Positions 46,300 through 59,030 of a DNA stretch of 64,000 nucleotides are shown here, piece by piece; position 1 is the stretch's first letter, and every line of letters begins with the position of its first letter. The stretch lies in contig CM040429.1 in the NCBI GenBank assembly GCA_022702705.1, positions 9,766,038 through 9,830,037 on the forward strand, written 5' to 3'. The stretch comes from Papilionanthe hookeriana x Papilionanthe teres. Lineage: Eukaryota > Streptophyta > Magnoliopsida > Asparagales > Orchidaceae. A model generated the notes under the pieces. It made no database searches. It was not told where the DNA came from and was given only the letters and a program-made list of their open reading frames with translations. The position numbers and the translations under genes are program-made.

Positions 46300-49200
46300 T
46301 CAAAAAGAAAGGTTACATCTAAAATGGGGTATGTCCAAACAATCCCCATTCAACAAAAAAGACAAAAAGGGGGATGGTATATTATGACAAGTAAGTAATT
46401 GAGAGGAAGAAGCTTCATATGCAAGGTGGTGAGCTTGTTTGTTGCCTTCCCTGGGAACATATGACCAGATGATTTGAGTAGAAATCGCCAGATGCTGAAT
46501 TTTTTTCATCCAATATATCAGATACCAAGGGGGAGAGGTCTTCAGTTGAAGGATGTGTAAGAGTTGTAAGCAATCCAATTCCACGTGTATATTGTTCCGC
46601 TTTAGAGACAAAGCCAATTTCAGCCCCCAAAAGACAACTACAGTTTCAGCTTCAAGGGCATTTAGAGCCTCAATAGGAGCAGCAAAGTACCATAAACAAT
46701 ACCCTTTAAAGTTCTTGCAAAGGCCACCAATGCCAGCCCTGCTACTAGAGTAACTTCCATCAGTGTTTAGTTTCACCCAATGCGGGGAGGGGGCCCTACA
46801 AACAACTAACTGGACAGCAGGAGGGGTTGCTCTCCCAGGTGAATTAGAAGATGAACCATTCAACTTTCTGATAAAGGACTGACAGTGTAAGCTTATCTTA
46901 TGAGAGCTGACAAGAAGGGCTTGGTACTTAGCGACGATTCCTGCCAACCGGATAAACCAGAAGATAATGAAAGGAATATGTTTTTTTTAATGATGTTTCC
47001 AAGAATCCCAACAGTCTTTAAGATTGGACCAGTTTGTAATAAGATCCAGCAGCTGTTCTCCTGTAAGTACAGAAGCCCAAACACGTCTGGAGACTTCACA
47101 ATGCAACATCAGGTGAATAAGGCTTTCCTCAGCAGAGTGGCATAGATGACATCTGGAAGGTCCTCTGATACCTTTAAGTTTTAAAATGTCATCAGTAGGA
47201 AGAAATTTTCTAAACAACCTCTAGCCAAAGAATGTCATGGATGGGGTTATGTTAACTTTCCAAACACTTTTTCCCCAATCAGTAGATTGCCATTGGTAGT
47301 GAGAGTGATAAATAAACTTGGACAAACTTTGATGGGAGCCATTTTTGGTAATAAGTCTATCAGGAGCAGAAGGATTGATAGGGAGATCTGAAATACTTTT
47401 AACAATGTGGGGGAAATTAACCTCACTAACCCCGGAGAGGTTCCACTTACCATGCACCCAACAGTCAGATATATTAATTATACTAGAGTTAATAGGTTGA
47501 TATTCCTTCAAAGAATGATTTCCCAACCAGTTGTCAAGCCAGAAATTGATTTGGCCTTCACCCACATCCCAAATGAAGAGAGCTTCAGCAGCATCTTTAA
47601 CCTAGAGAAGAGCTTTCCAGTTTCTAGAGTCCTCCAATTTAGGATTCACCAGTGATGGATGAGAAATAGGACAATATTTACCTTTCATAAATCTTGCCCA
47701 TAGAGAACATTGTTGTCGGAATCTAACCCATTGCTTACAGTAGAAGATATGGCTCATGTGTGCTAAATTTTTAAAGCCCAGTCCACCAGAGGCAGTAGGA
47801 TGGCAGATCTTGTTCCAAGAAGTCCAGTGATGTTGTTTATGTTGACCAGCCCATAAGAACTTGTTGAACGACACTTCCAACATTCTTTGAGTGCTCTTTT
47901 TTAACTTGCTCATTTGAAGGATGTACAGGGGGTAAGTAGTGAGAACTGATTTGAGGAGCGTCAATCTTCCCCCATTAGACAGAAATGAGGTGGTCCAGCA
48001 TTGGATCTTGGAGGTCACCTTTTTCACCACCTCATCATAGTGGGATTGCTTCCTTCTGCCCTTGATCAAAGGGAATCCTAAATATTTGAGGGGATAAGTA
48101 GTAGTGGAGAAACCTGTGAGATCTTTAATCCAGTTAACTTCGGTTAGGTGGCGACTTGTTGCTTAGGAAGGAGTTGGCATTTTGATTTATTGAAAGAAAG
48201 TCCAAAAGCGTTCCGGAAATAGTCCAACAATTTCATAACCTTCCTAATAGCAGCTTTGCTCCCATTGGTGAACAAAATGACATCATCTGCATATGCAAGA
48301 TGCGAGACGATACAGTTTGATCTGTGCCGGTATCTCAGATAGGGTGACTGCTGCTGTGAATGGTTAATCAACCTTGACGGATAATCAAAAGCTAGTATGA
48401 AGATGTAAGGGGACAAAGGATCCTCTTGCTTAATGCCCCTGGAAGCAGTAAAGAAGCCATGACACTCTCCATTGATTAATATGCCATAGTGAGAATTATG
48501 AAGCCACCTTTTGATAAGTAAACAGAAATCCTCAGGGAAGTTCCTAGCTTTAAGAGTCTGTAGAACAAAATCCCGAGCTTATTGTATCATAAGCTCGAGC
48601 AATGTCCAATTTAATGATAAGATTGGATCCTCTACAAGGCCTCGTCAATCTCCAACATTAATTCCCGTGCCAATAGAACATTGTCAGTAATGCTTCTCCC
48701 TTGGACAAATGCAGATTGGTTGGGTGAGATTAACTCATCCAGCAAAGGTTGCATTCTGGAAACAATAATTCTACTGATGACCTTAGAGAAAACTGTGGTT
48801 AGACTGATTGGCCTAAAGTCCTTCCAAGTAGATTTGTTATTTTCCTTAGGAATGAGAAGAATTTTGGTAGCAGTGAAATACTTGGGTAATTCTGTACCAT
48901 GGAAGAAACACTGAATAACCAGAGTAAGATCTAACTTGATAGTCTCCCAAGCCTTCTGATAGAAACCAGCAGTATATCCATCAGGTCCAGCCGTTTTTGA
49001 TGGATCCAAGGAGAAAAGAGCCTCTTTGATTTCATCTTCCTCAGGTGGAACAGATAGAGCAGTACCATCAAAACTGGTTTTCAGTTTGGGTAAGATCTCA
49101 GGTTGAAGTAGAGGACCGATTGGAGGGCCAAGATTAAACAACTGATGAAAAAATTGTACAGCAGAATTGGCAATAGCTTGGGTACCAGTCAACCAATCAC

Positions 49201-50315
49201 CCCCGTTCCCTTTAATTTTAGTTATTGCATTTAGCTTTCTCTTATAATTTATAACAGCATGATAATATTTAGAGTTTGTCCCCCTGTGCAAACCACTGAC
49301 ATGCAGCTTTCTGTTTCAGGAATTGTTCTTCAATATCTATAGCTTCCAAGTGTTGCTGATTAGCCACCATTAAATCATTGTCATTAACACTACCTTCCAG
49401 GTTCGCCTGCTCTAACTGATTCACAGTTTCCTCAGCAGCAGAAACTTGTGAGTGAATGTTTCCAAACACCTTCCAATTCCAATCCTTCGACTTCTTAGCT
49501 AATCTTTTTGTAGCATCTTCAATTTAACAATAGGATTGTTAAATGTATAGGGAAGGGTTCCGACCAAGAAGATTGAACAACATTATGGAAAGTAGAGTGA
49601 GAAGCCCATACATTCGGATATCTAAATTGGGCTTTACTAAGAAAGCTCGGAACGACAATTTAACCGAGTAGGGGAGTGATCTGATGCAGCCCTGGGGAGA
49701 TGTTTCACACTGGTTGAGGTAAAGAAGTTAATACACTCTTGATTAGCCAAGAATCTATCCAGCCTTTCTCAAATCCTGCCTCTCTTCCAAGTAAAATCTG
49801 ATCCTTCATAACCCAAATCAAAAAGTCTAGCATCTGAAATATTATTGGAAAAATCTGTCATTTTCCTAATATCAGGTGGCCTTCCTCCTTTCTTTTCACT
49901 GGGATTAGCTGTACAGTTGAAATCCCCACCAACTATCCACATATCAGACATGTTGCTACTGATCTGATGTAATGAGTTCCAGAGATCATCTCTGTCGACT
50001 AGTTGCACCCAACATAAATAAAAGTTGCCAATCCAGTCACCTGCTCAATTTGAAAATGGATGTGAATGAACTGAGGGTGGTCTAATAAAATAGTCACTGT
50101 CATTTCTTTTCTGCTGAAAAACCAAACTTTGTTGGAGCAGTTGGCAACAAAGTTAAATTGAGGAAATTTATTGGTAATTATTGTGGTGTTATATTGAACC
50201 ATAGGTTCCAAGAGAGCAAAGGCCCATAATTTATGAATCCTTTCAAGATTCACCAATCTATTAAGGGAGCCTCAGGCAGCGACCCCTAATATTCCAACAC
50301 AACATATTAATCATT
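46300..50315 (-). pseudogene. L1 ORF2 (endonuclease, reverse transcriptase, RNase H) remnant
   Basis: - strand domains in order. Endonuclease: start LCWNIRG near 50310, then WIVGGDFNCTANPSEK and DLGYEGSDFTWKRGRI at 49920-49770. Reverse transcriptase: TAGPDGYTAGFYQKAWE, FRPISLTTVFSKVISRI and PNQSAFVQGRSITDN in 49291-48632; the LDIARAYDT block near 48600; catalytic YADD near 48290; thumb in 48069-47602. Zinc-finger-like CHLCHSAEESLIHLMLHC near 47150-47100. RNase H: VKLNTDGSYSS, ALEAE, ELDC and VPREGNKQAHHLA in 46800-46430. Stops and frameshifts interrupt it repeatedly. Confidence 0.9.
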
Positions 50316-51571
50316 GGGAGTCATTCCACTCCTAGTGAGTCTAGGAATGGAAGATACATGTTGTTCTTCGAATTAGCTTCGGGGTTGAATTATGTTCTCC
50401 GAAGATAGGTTCCTCAATTCTAGCGGTAGCTTTTTCTTTTTGGAATGGTAAACAATCCACCCTTCAACAAAGTCAGAAGCAACATTATCAAAACACACTG
50501 GTTCAGAGCTAGGAGAGGAAGGCAACAGAATGGGATCTGGATATGAGGTACTTGGTGGAAGAATTATTTGTGTAGGTAGAGGTGCTGACTCTGAGCAAGC
50601 ATGTTGTCCTGGGTCCAAAGGAGACACAGGTAAGGGTTCACTAGAACCATCTGCTGGAGGGTTACCAGGAAGAGGTTCAGCAGTAGAAGAATAGGGTTCA
50701 ACAGAGGGAAGACAAGAGGGGGTGTCCAGCAACTCAATATCAGCAAGATCTGTACCAAGATTACCAACTTTCTCAGCATTCCCATTAACAATAAATCCTT
50801 CCTTTTCAGCAGGTGCCAAATGGGGTGGTCTAATAAAACAGTCACTGTCATTTCTTTTCTGCTGAAAAACCAAACTTTGTTGGAGCAGTTGGCAACAAAG
50901 TTAAATTGAGGAAATTTATTGGTAATTCTTGTGGTGTTATATTGAACCATAGGTTCCAAGAGAGCAAAGGCCCAGAATTTATGAATCCTTTCAAGATTCA
51001 CCAATCTATTAAGGGAGCCCTGGGCAGCAGCCCCCCTAATATTCCAACACAACATATTAATCATTGGGAGTCATTCCACTCCTAGTGAGTCTAGGAATGG
51101 AAGATACATGTTGTTCTTCAGAATTAGCCTGGGGTTGAATTATGTTCTCCGAAGATAGGTTCCTCAATTCTAGCGGTAGCTTTTTCTTTTTGGAATGGTA
51201 AACAGTCCACCCTTCAACAAAGTCAGAAGCAACATTATCAAAACACACTGGTTCAGAGCTAGGAGAGGAAGGCAACAGAATGGGATCTAGATATGAGGTA
51301 CTTGGTGGAAGAATTAGTTGTGTAGGTAGAGGTGCTGACTCTGAGCAAGCATGTTGTCCTGGGTCCAAAGGAGACACAGGTAAGGGTTCACTAGAACCAT
51401 CTGCTGGAGGGTTACCAGGAAGAGGTTCAGCAGTAGAAGAATAGGGTTCAATAGAGGGAAGACAAGAGGGGGTGTCCAGCAACTCAATATCAGCAAGATC
51501 CGTACCAAGATTACCAACTTTCTCGGCATTCCCATTAACAATAAATCCTTCCTTTTCGGCGAAGTGCCAAA
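50076..51571. repeat. 748-bp tandem duplication across the ORF1/ORF2 border of the L1 LINE
   Basis: The segment beginning GGTGGTCTAATAAAA at 50076 recurs at 50824, and the match runs to about 51560. Copies: 50076-50823 and 50824-51571. The result on the element strand is ORF1 end, ORF2 start, ORF1 end again, ORF2 start again. The copy at 50076-50823 has extra frame-breaking changes, for example AATTAGCTTCGGGG versus AATTAGCCTGGGG. Confidence 0.93.
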
Positions 51572-52438
51572 TGGGCGGGGTCCAACCGGAGGCCGAGCTT
51601 AATGGAGATAGGAGGAATAGGCTGGGGCGAAACAACAACTAGGTCGAGGGGGCCACCACGAGTGGAGGTTTTTCCTTAGTTCGAGCTTCAACTCGTAACA
51701 CTCGTCCATAGAGTGACCAAACATTTTGCAGTTTGAACAATAGTAAGGCCTCTTCTCCATCACAACTGGTTGCCAATAACCATTGTGTGCAGTCCCAAGC
51801 CACAATTCTTTCACTTCTGGTAGAGTGACATCTCTTTCAATTAACATTCTAGCACCTGAAGGCCAAAGTATTTATCTTCTGGTAACTTCAGTGGTTGGGT
51901 CATCAACAAGTAGAGGTTTGCCCAAGGCTAGCCCAATATTATAAAGTGTATGTTTCTCATAAAAGTGCAGTTGTAGTTCAGGCAAATTAAACCAGATGGG
52001 GGCAATAGGAGGTTCAAGAGAAGGGTCAAAATCAGGTGACCATTTCAATATCTTCATCAATTTTCCTTCAATTGTAAGAGCTTTCATGGAGAAAACCCTA
52101 GCATAATCATCTTCCAAACTTAATTGGATAATCACATGCCTGCCATCAAACAGTCCCACTTTCCACGAGCCAAAAAGTTTCAAGTTTTCAAACACCTTTC
52201 TGATAAGCTCCATTTTAGGATGACCAAACTGAAACTTTCCAACCAAAGTAAATTTGAACTCGTCGACCAAAGTATTTATCTCCTCCTCGGTGAAAAAAAT
52301 TGCGGACTTCCCATTCTTCTTACCGATTGGCTTAATAAACCGACTATCGGCGTTAGGTATCCCATGAGCGACGATCATGAAAGTTCCGTGGAAAAACTCC
52401 CTTACCACAAGATGAAGAAGAAGCCACGACAGAGGCAT
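51057..52438 (-). pseudogene. L1 ORF1 (gag-like, RNA-binding) remnant
   Basis: 52438-51872 encodes a DUF4283-type domain: FTEEEINTLVDEFKFTLVGKF, then FGSWKVGLFDGRHVIIQL and SLEPPIAPIWFNLPELQLHF. After a stop at about 51872 the reading resumes as LIERDVTLPEVKELWLG and a zinc knuckle CSNCKMFGHSMDEC (C-X2-C-X4-H-X4-C) near 51730. A Pro/Ser-rich C-terminal part follows (51560-51060). ORF1 proteins of plant L1 elements bind element RNA. Confidence 0.85.
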
Positions 52439-52866
52439 AAGAAACTTTCCCCCAATGGAGGGTTACATTCCATTGTATAGGATCGAGAGGGCGCGAGAGA
52501 GGCGGAGAACGAAGCAGAGAGGAGACGCTGAAAAAAAGCGAGCGCAGCAGGGAGCGACTGGCGCGACTCGATGGCGAGCCCAGCCACGAAGACTCTGCGA
52601 CTGGACGAGGCGAGGAGCCGAGCGGCCTTACCTAGCAAGACCGGAAGCCGCAGTGACGAAACGAGGCGAGGAGGCGAGCGGCCTTACCTGAGGAAGAAGC
52701 CAACCCAAAACGACGTCGTCCCGGATCGAAGCGAAGACGACGGAAGCGCGTGGTCCTCATGCGCAGCGGAGACGACGGAGGAAGTCGCCGCCGAGCAGAT
52801 TGGACAGCCGGAAAATTACCGCCGGGAATCGCCATCGCGAAACCCAGGCAGAGCCCTCATCGCGCT

Positions 52867-52915
<49 letters not shown>

Positions 52916-52917
<2 letters not shown>

Positions 52918-52930
52918 GGATGATTAACTT
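52916..52930. repeat. Target-site duplication of L1 LINE (5' side of element)
   Basis: ATGGATGATTAACTT, directly after the (AT)n run that ends the element. Confidence 0.9.
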
Positions 52931-53130
52931 GTTTTGTATTCTTAAAAGAAAAGATTGTATATGAACGACAATAAAAATAAGCAAGAAAAAATAAAATGAA
53001 TTTCATTTTATAAATAAGAGTCATACAACTAATATAACTTAAAAAAATTAATGAAATAATTGAAAGAAATTGAAATATTAATAAGGAAGAAGCTATCCAG
53101 ACCAAGAAAAGAAAATATAATAATTAATGT
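52931..53130. other. AT-rich intergenic
   Basis: A-rich sequence between the LINE target duplication and Gypsy copy B; no feature seen. Confidence 0.5.
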
Positions 53131-55870
53131 AGTACATCTAAAATGTGTTAGCATGAATCTTGAGCTAATCTAAAGGATTAAGAGACATGAAAGTACAACG
53201 AGGATAACCCACGGAAGGAAGACCAAAATTCCTATCACTGGAAAATCAAACAACTTGGTTAACAAAGTGTAGATCCATTAGATCGAGACCCAAAGTTGAC
53301 TGAACGGAAGCCGTTTGAGCCAATGACCAAGATCCATCAAGCCAAGAGAAGGCCTCAACTCAACTCTTGTCTCAGCATCGCTAATCATCTCATAAATGCC
53401 TCTACGACTTTATCAAGAGGTTGAAGTTTTTATCATGATATACTCCACGAACACCTCGAAAGATCTTTTGTTAATGGGTAAGCTACTTGTCGGTCTACGG
53501 TAATTCACCCACCCTATCCTCGATAACCTAGTTTCATCATAGCGACAAAAACTACTCAACTAGGGTTTGATCGTGGACAACCAGACTGTAGTAAACTCAT
53601 ACCAACCGAGACAAATCCAGCCTATTGAAGATCATCAGGAGCTGATTGACAATCCCAACTCAGTATAGTCGAACTTATGAGCCCGCAGAACCAAGACACG
53701 TTGATCCTAGCTGATAGTAATAGGGCAGACAAGCCATATGCTTATTTATGCCAATACCCAAAATACCCTGTAAGGCCCCTATTAAAGCGGGGGTAAGCAT
53801 GCAATTATACATATTGTAACCCCTTTGTCTATTACACAATCCCCAAATTCTACTACTTATTTTGTGCACTCTCTCTCTCTTATGTTTTATGCTTTATTCC
53901 TTTGATGTTAATCTCGGATAGATTCAGAGTTAATATCCTGAAAAAGTGCGATGAGTGTGGAGCATGCCAACAACAAGAAGAGGAGCACAACAAAGTCAAG
54001 AAACTTAATATAGAGACACTCCAAACATGGAGTGCACAAGGGAGTTTTTACAATAATAGATACAAGAGTTGAAAGATCAGATGATAGAGGCCATCCGAGA
54101 AACAATAGCTCGAGGTAGGGAGCAAAATTCTCGAGAAGAAGCACCAACACACACCGACTGAAAGGTAACTCAAGCCCCATAAATGAGAGGAGATTCCCAG
54201 TATCAAGACAATGTTGGATCTATTGTAATTGATAGATAGCGATTCAGGTGTACTGAGGTGCCCCATCATTCAAAGAATGTATTCTCTTGGGAGATTTCTG
54301 ATGCTGAGCCCTTAGATATTTTTAAAATTTCTTTGTTGGAGTCCTTTAAGGATCAAACTGATCCAACCATCCATTAGCATTGTTCGAATTGGCCATTTGT
54401 CTGCTAATGATTATTGACACACTGAAGTACCGACTGTTCTTCACCATGCTGAGGGAGTCAACCCTCATGTAGTTCAACAGGCTAATGGTGGGACCTCCTT
54501 CGTCGATTTCAAAAGAAAATTTGTGGCGTAGTTTGATAGTGCCCAAAACTCGCTGAAAAGTTTATAGGCCCTATTACAGATCAGGCAGAGGGAAAACAAG
54601 AGCCTCCTCTTGTTTATCACTCGTTTCTAAAAGGAGATGCTGGAAGTGCAGGATCTAGAACCCGCAATAGTGCACACCGCCCTTGCTCAAGGGGCTGAAG
54701 GAGGGACCTTTCTGCTATGATTTAGGTCACTGACGTCCAAAAGCCTTAGCCGAATTGTTGGCGTTGGTCAGCAATCATATTTCGGTCGAGGAGTATAACT
54801 CCACCCTGCAACCGCCAAAATTGAATCGGCCACCCGTTGTTTGCAGGAGAGGGCCCCAAGAGACGACAAATGGAGACCAAGATATGACTCGCCTTTGTTC
54901 GCTCAATCATGATATGAAGACAACTGGCCGCCCCGAGGCCATAGGGGAGCCTACAGGAACCATAGTCAATGAGGCCAGACTCGATAACCTGACCAACAAT
55001 CGGCTCGTTATCATGAGCGAATGTTGAATGATCATGAGACCCTGAAGGTTACTGAGCTGAGAGTCTCAATTACGGAGCTAGTAGATACTATTCAACATAG
55101 GGAATACTTCAATAAGGCACCATCGATGGGAGCCAGAGCATTTCTCCGAGACACCAAGAAGTACTAGAGGAGGAGAAAGATATGAGTTTTGGTAGTCACT
55201 GTACGCCACGATCTCTTGGTTGCCTTCCCGACTAGCTCTAATCGTGTTGTATGGTGAGGGCTCAATCACGAAGGTGATGGTTTTGAGTGAAACAAATATC
55301 AGTGGCTATCGGGGAGAAAGTTGTGATGCCTTAGCCATCGACTCCCTTATATAATTGAGAAGAGACGGTGGTAGAGAGGGAGGAATAGGGAAGTCACACG
55401 ACTCCTGATTAGGAAGGCAACAAAGCTCATGAAGAATTAAAAGGAAGGAGCATCACAGGTGGTCGATCAGGAAGCAGACAAGAAAGGATCACGTGATTAT
55501 CACAATTAAAAGGAGAAGATGTCACTGGAGAAGGATTGGGCTATTCATTCGATTAAGAGACACATGCAGCAGGTACAATCCAAGGGTGCAGATTGAGGGG
55601 TGAAGGCGGTGTTTCAGTTCAACATGTGTAAGAAGGTTTGGCTTTTACAGGACACTTGAAGTGTACAATTTTGCTCCTTTTTGGCATTCACACACAGTAA
55701 AAAAAGGATGTGCTTCTCAAGGGCAAATTTTGTGTCCATATTCCGCAAATGCGGGCAACCAACGATTGGGCAACAACGCGGCATATACGTCACGATGGCA
55801 CCCGACCATGTTGAGCTGTCACACGATATTTCCTCATTTCTCAGGCCGTGAAACTAGACTATAGATGTTT
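53130..55870 (+). mobile_element. Gypsy-type LTR retrotransposon remnant, copy B
   Basis: Same family as copy A at 13430-15135: shared leader (CTCTCTCTTATG-TTTATGCTTTATTCC near 53870-53900, AAGAAGAGGAGCACAA near 53975) and shared gag order. It extends further into gag than copy A. No protease, reverse transcriptase or intact LTR pair is recognisable, and both ends are vague. Confidence 0.6.
54300..55060 (+). pseudogene. Gypsy gag fragment, copy B
   Basis: Near 54430-54490 the frame reads RLFFTMLRESTLM-stop-FNRLM, paralleling RLFLVSLKESTLRWFIAL of copy A. From 54620, in another frame, KEMLEVQDLEPAIVHTALAQGAEGG and LAELLALVSNHISVEEYN follow the C-terminal gag pattern of plant Gypsy elements (L-E-V-x-D-L-x-P-x-x-A, then A-E-L-L-x-x-A-x-x-Y-I-x-x-E-E). 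Confidence 0.65.
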
Positions 55871-58250
55871 AACATTTGGTGGAATATGAAATTATGAAGG
55901 ATAGTTGTTAGATAAATAAATTAATAAACATATCAAAATACCTCTTGTTGTGGTATGTGCAGCTTTTTGTCAAGCGATCACGTTTTTCAGTGTTTGGTTG
56001 GTATACAGAGTTTTCCTATAACATATCACGTTGGTCGATGCAAAATTTCAGTCTCATCATGTTGGGGTAGTTGTAAAGTAGGCTTAATATATTGATATAA
56101 TTTAAAATTGGTCGTGGTTACATAGTAATGTTTGGCATCATTCATTAATTTCAAGAATGTTTCGAATCAATTTTTATTTTTTTATTGTTTTATTTTTTAA
56201 AAAATATCTTTAATTTCTAATTATTGTTTTTTTATTTTTTTTTATTTTTTTTATTTTGCATTGTTTTGACACAAGTCAAGATTTAAAAAATAAATAAATA
56301 TATCCTTTGCTTATTATATATTTTTATTTTCTTAAAAAAAAAAAAAAAAACATTTCAAGCCATCCTCAGTCTCCAATATCACTTTATGTATAATTCAATA
56401 AAAAGAAAAAAAAATAAATTTTTTTTTTATATTTCATATGTTTTTCTGTTTCATATTACTGCCCATTTTTATACCACTATTTTCTCCCCCTATATATGAT
56501 TGGTTTATGAATTTGCTAATTCAATTAATTTTCAATGCAAAATTTTAAAAATTAAATTAACCAAATTAATTTTCAATTTGAACCTTAGTTTGCTCAGTTA
56601 GATATAGTCTTAGATGGAACAACATTTAATTAATTTAACAACAAATTTAATTACCTATAACATAAATTTTACTAATTTATTGTTTTTTAATTTGAAGAAA
56701 TTAGTATAATTTATTTATTTTTGTTTATTTTCTGTGTTTTACAAAAGCAAAAAATCAAAGTAAAAACAAATCAAAATTATAAACTGATAATTATGGTGGC
56801 ACTTCAATAATTGAATCAAATAAACTGAATAAGATCTCTCTTATTTCTTTTTTATTCTTTGCAAACAATGAACACTCCTAGCCCTTCCCTTCCAAGTTAC
56901 TATGCACCAAGTAGGGGTGGTGAATTGGGTGTACTAAAATATTTTTGTCATATTAAAATTTGATTTTATTTTGATTAGTAGAAATCTTAGGTTAAATATT
57001 ATTTTTTATTAAAATTATTAAAATAAAACACATAAAATTAACAACACGAGACTCTATTTTATGTGGTTCAGCCCCTCAGCCTAAGTCCACACCTAGCTAA
57101 CCGCTGGTTAAGATTCTCTTCTTAACAAACTATTTTAGGGTGAGCACAAAACTCTTACAAACAAAATTCTTTACAAGCGAGAAGAAATCCATAGCAATAT
57201 TCATGCACCCGTACTTTCCTCTTCAAGTGTCTGTACAACAATGATATACTTTATGCCGACTAGCAAGTATGTCCTCACCACAAGTTCATAATAAAGGAAA
57301 GAATTGTTACTCTCAAAAGAATCACATCCTCAAACTCGCACAATACTTAGTCAAGCCAAAATGATCAGATATAAACTTACAATTATTATTTCTTTTCTTT
57401 TAAAATATTTCCAATGAAGTATAAAATTCAAGTGAAAGGATTATGCAAATGATACTAGTTCAACTTTTTGAAATTCATGCATGAAACCTAAAAACAATTG
57501 AAGATTATGCTTTCAAATTAAACATACCAAAGATCAATACATATTCAAGTTTGAAAATTATGCAAAAGGAAAATTAAGATCATACTTAAAAAACTATTAA
57601 GTGAAGATAATTTATCTTATTTCTTTAGAGCAACATTAATTTTCTAGAAGATGGTGAAGAGTGGCTTTGATGCCTTGGTAATGAAGTCTTGAAGTGCTTA
57701 GGTTGGTCGAGGAAGAACAAATGAAGATTGTTCTTTCCTTCTCTCCAAGTAATTAGATATGCCAGTGTAAGAAAAGGAAAGGAGCCGAGACACTTGAGAG
57801 AGAAAGAGAGCGAACTGAGAATTTTGAGCAAAACTTTTTTTGAAGCAAGAGAGTATGCTTAAATATTGATGGGATAAAATCATTAAAAATTACAGGGAAT
57901 TTAATTTGGAATTGATTGAAAACTTAAAATTTTAATTTAAGAGAGAAATATTTATGAAATTAATTTACTTTTGAACTGCGCATTTAATTAATTAATTTTA
58001 CTAGGCTGATTTAATTAAATCAATTACATTAATTTGAGAGAGCGGGAGAGAAAGAGAGAAAAAGAGAAAGAGAGGGAGAGAGCACCACAAGAATAAGTGT
58101 AAAAGCTCTACCTTGGTTTCACAAAAAATACTCCAACTCACGGTGTAGCAACTGTTTATGATTTGGATTATGTACGATGACTTAACTATAGGATATGCTG
58201 TCATATCTATAAATAATAAAATTTTTTCAAACAATTTTAATCATTACTGA
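55870..58250. other. AT-rich non-coding, possible LTR fragment near 57000-57900
   Basis: No gene. 56150-56900 is extremely AT-rich with long T and A runs. 57040-57130 (ATGTGGTTCAGCCCCTCAGCCTAAGTCC) resembles the TACGTGGTTCGGCAAATTTGCCTACGTCC segment of the Copia 1 LTR in style, suggesting a diverged Copia LTR. Its limits cannot be set. A (GA)n-rich stretch lies at 58036-58082. Confidence 0.35.
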
Positions 58251-58640
58251 AGCCTTATGCCATTGACTAAATACAAATATTAACCATCGACCATATTAGG
58301 TTGGTTATTCATGAACCAACCATTTGACAGATTGCTAACCGGCACATTTTTTTTAATAAGCGACGGTTTTATCTGTCAAAAATAATATAAATTACCGACG
58401 ATTTATGTTTGGTTTTTTTGTGATGACATAACCACAAACTTTATGTTGCTTATTAACAACAAAATTTTTGCCAATGTTTTTTGCTAATACCAACGCAATA
58501 AGTCATTCGTTAGAAACGTATATTAACCGACGTCCATTTGTCGTCGGCTATATTCGAACCGGCGTAATATTAACCGATACATTTTATAATAAGCGACAAA
58601 AATTTCCATCGGTAATAGTATTAAGAACCTATGGATTTGC
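58250..58640. mobile_element. CACTA-like subterminal repeat region
   Basis: Clustered short motifs in both orientations: GCGACGGTTTTAT, CCGACGATTTA, ACCGACGTCC, CGTCGGCTAT, AACCGATAC and CATCGGTAA. Such reiterated ACCGACG/CGTCGGT motifs typify subterminal regions of plant CACTA transposons. A possible degenerate end CACCACAAGAATAA lies at 58083. No transposase or matching opposite end was found. Confidence 0.4.
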
Positions 58641-59030
58641 TGCCAGAAATAATCCATTATACCACCAAAATTGCGGCCCTCTCCCTCCTGCCCTAATTCC
58701 CTCTCCCCTAGCTCTTTTCTACTTGAAGCCCTCTCCTCTCCCTAAAACCATTGCATGTCCCTCCAGGTCCTCTCCGTTTCATCCGAAACCATTGCCTTCG
58801 TCGCCAAACCTCGCGATACAGTCATTAGAAGCTAGCTAGGAATGCAATGACGGGATCACGACTTATACTGACTGGAAACTCCCATTTTATCCTCCTGCTC
58901 CTCTCCTACCCGAAACCATCGAGAAAGATAACTCCTCTTCAATTACTTTATTATTTTCAAATATTTTCAAAAAAAAGTCTTTAGGTTTAGGGTTTAGCAA
59001 CTAGGACCAAATACTTTCTATTTTTTCGGA
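58640..59030. other. Pyrimidine-rich non-coding stretch
   Basis: CCCTCTCC/CTAAAACC-rich sequence, 58675-58925. The open frame through it (58468-58839) is not recognised as a gene. Confidence 0.4.

Larger units (their letters stand above)
46266..52915 (-). mobile_element. L1-type LINE with RNase H, near full length
   Basis: About 6.65 kb on the - strand, flanked by the 15-bp target duplication ATGGATGATTAACTT (46251-46265, 52916-52930). The 3' end is a poly(A) tail, seen as poly(T) at 46265-46279. Order from the 5' end: (AT)n and GC-rich leader, ORF1 (DUF4283-like domain plus CCHC knuckle), endonuclease, reverse transcriptase, zf-RVT-like cysteine region and RNase H. An internal 748-bp tandem duplication spans the ORF1/ORF2 border. 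Multiple stops and frameshifts mean it is inactive. The leader holds two copies of CCTCAGGTAAGG/CTAGGTAAGG-type sequence, each an AG/GTAAGG splice-donor match on the element strand. Confidence 0.93.

Noticed and set aside
58083..58096. CACCACAAGAATAA as the terminal repeat of a CACTA transposon
   Set aside because: It differs from the canonical CACTACAAGAAAA, and no matching opposite end or 3-bp duplication was found, so it was kept only as a weak hint.
58468..58839. 123-codon frame
   Set aside because: It spans the CACTA-like motif region and a pyrimidine-rich stretch; composition alone explains the openness.
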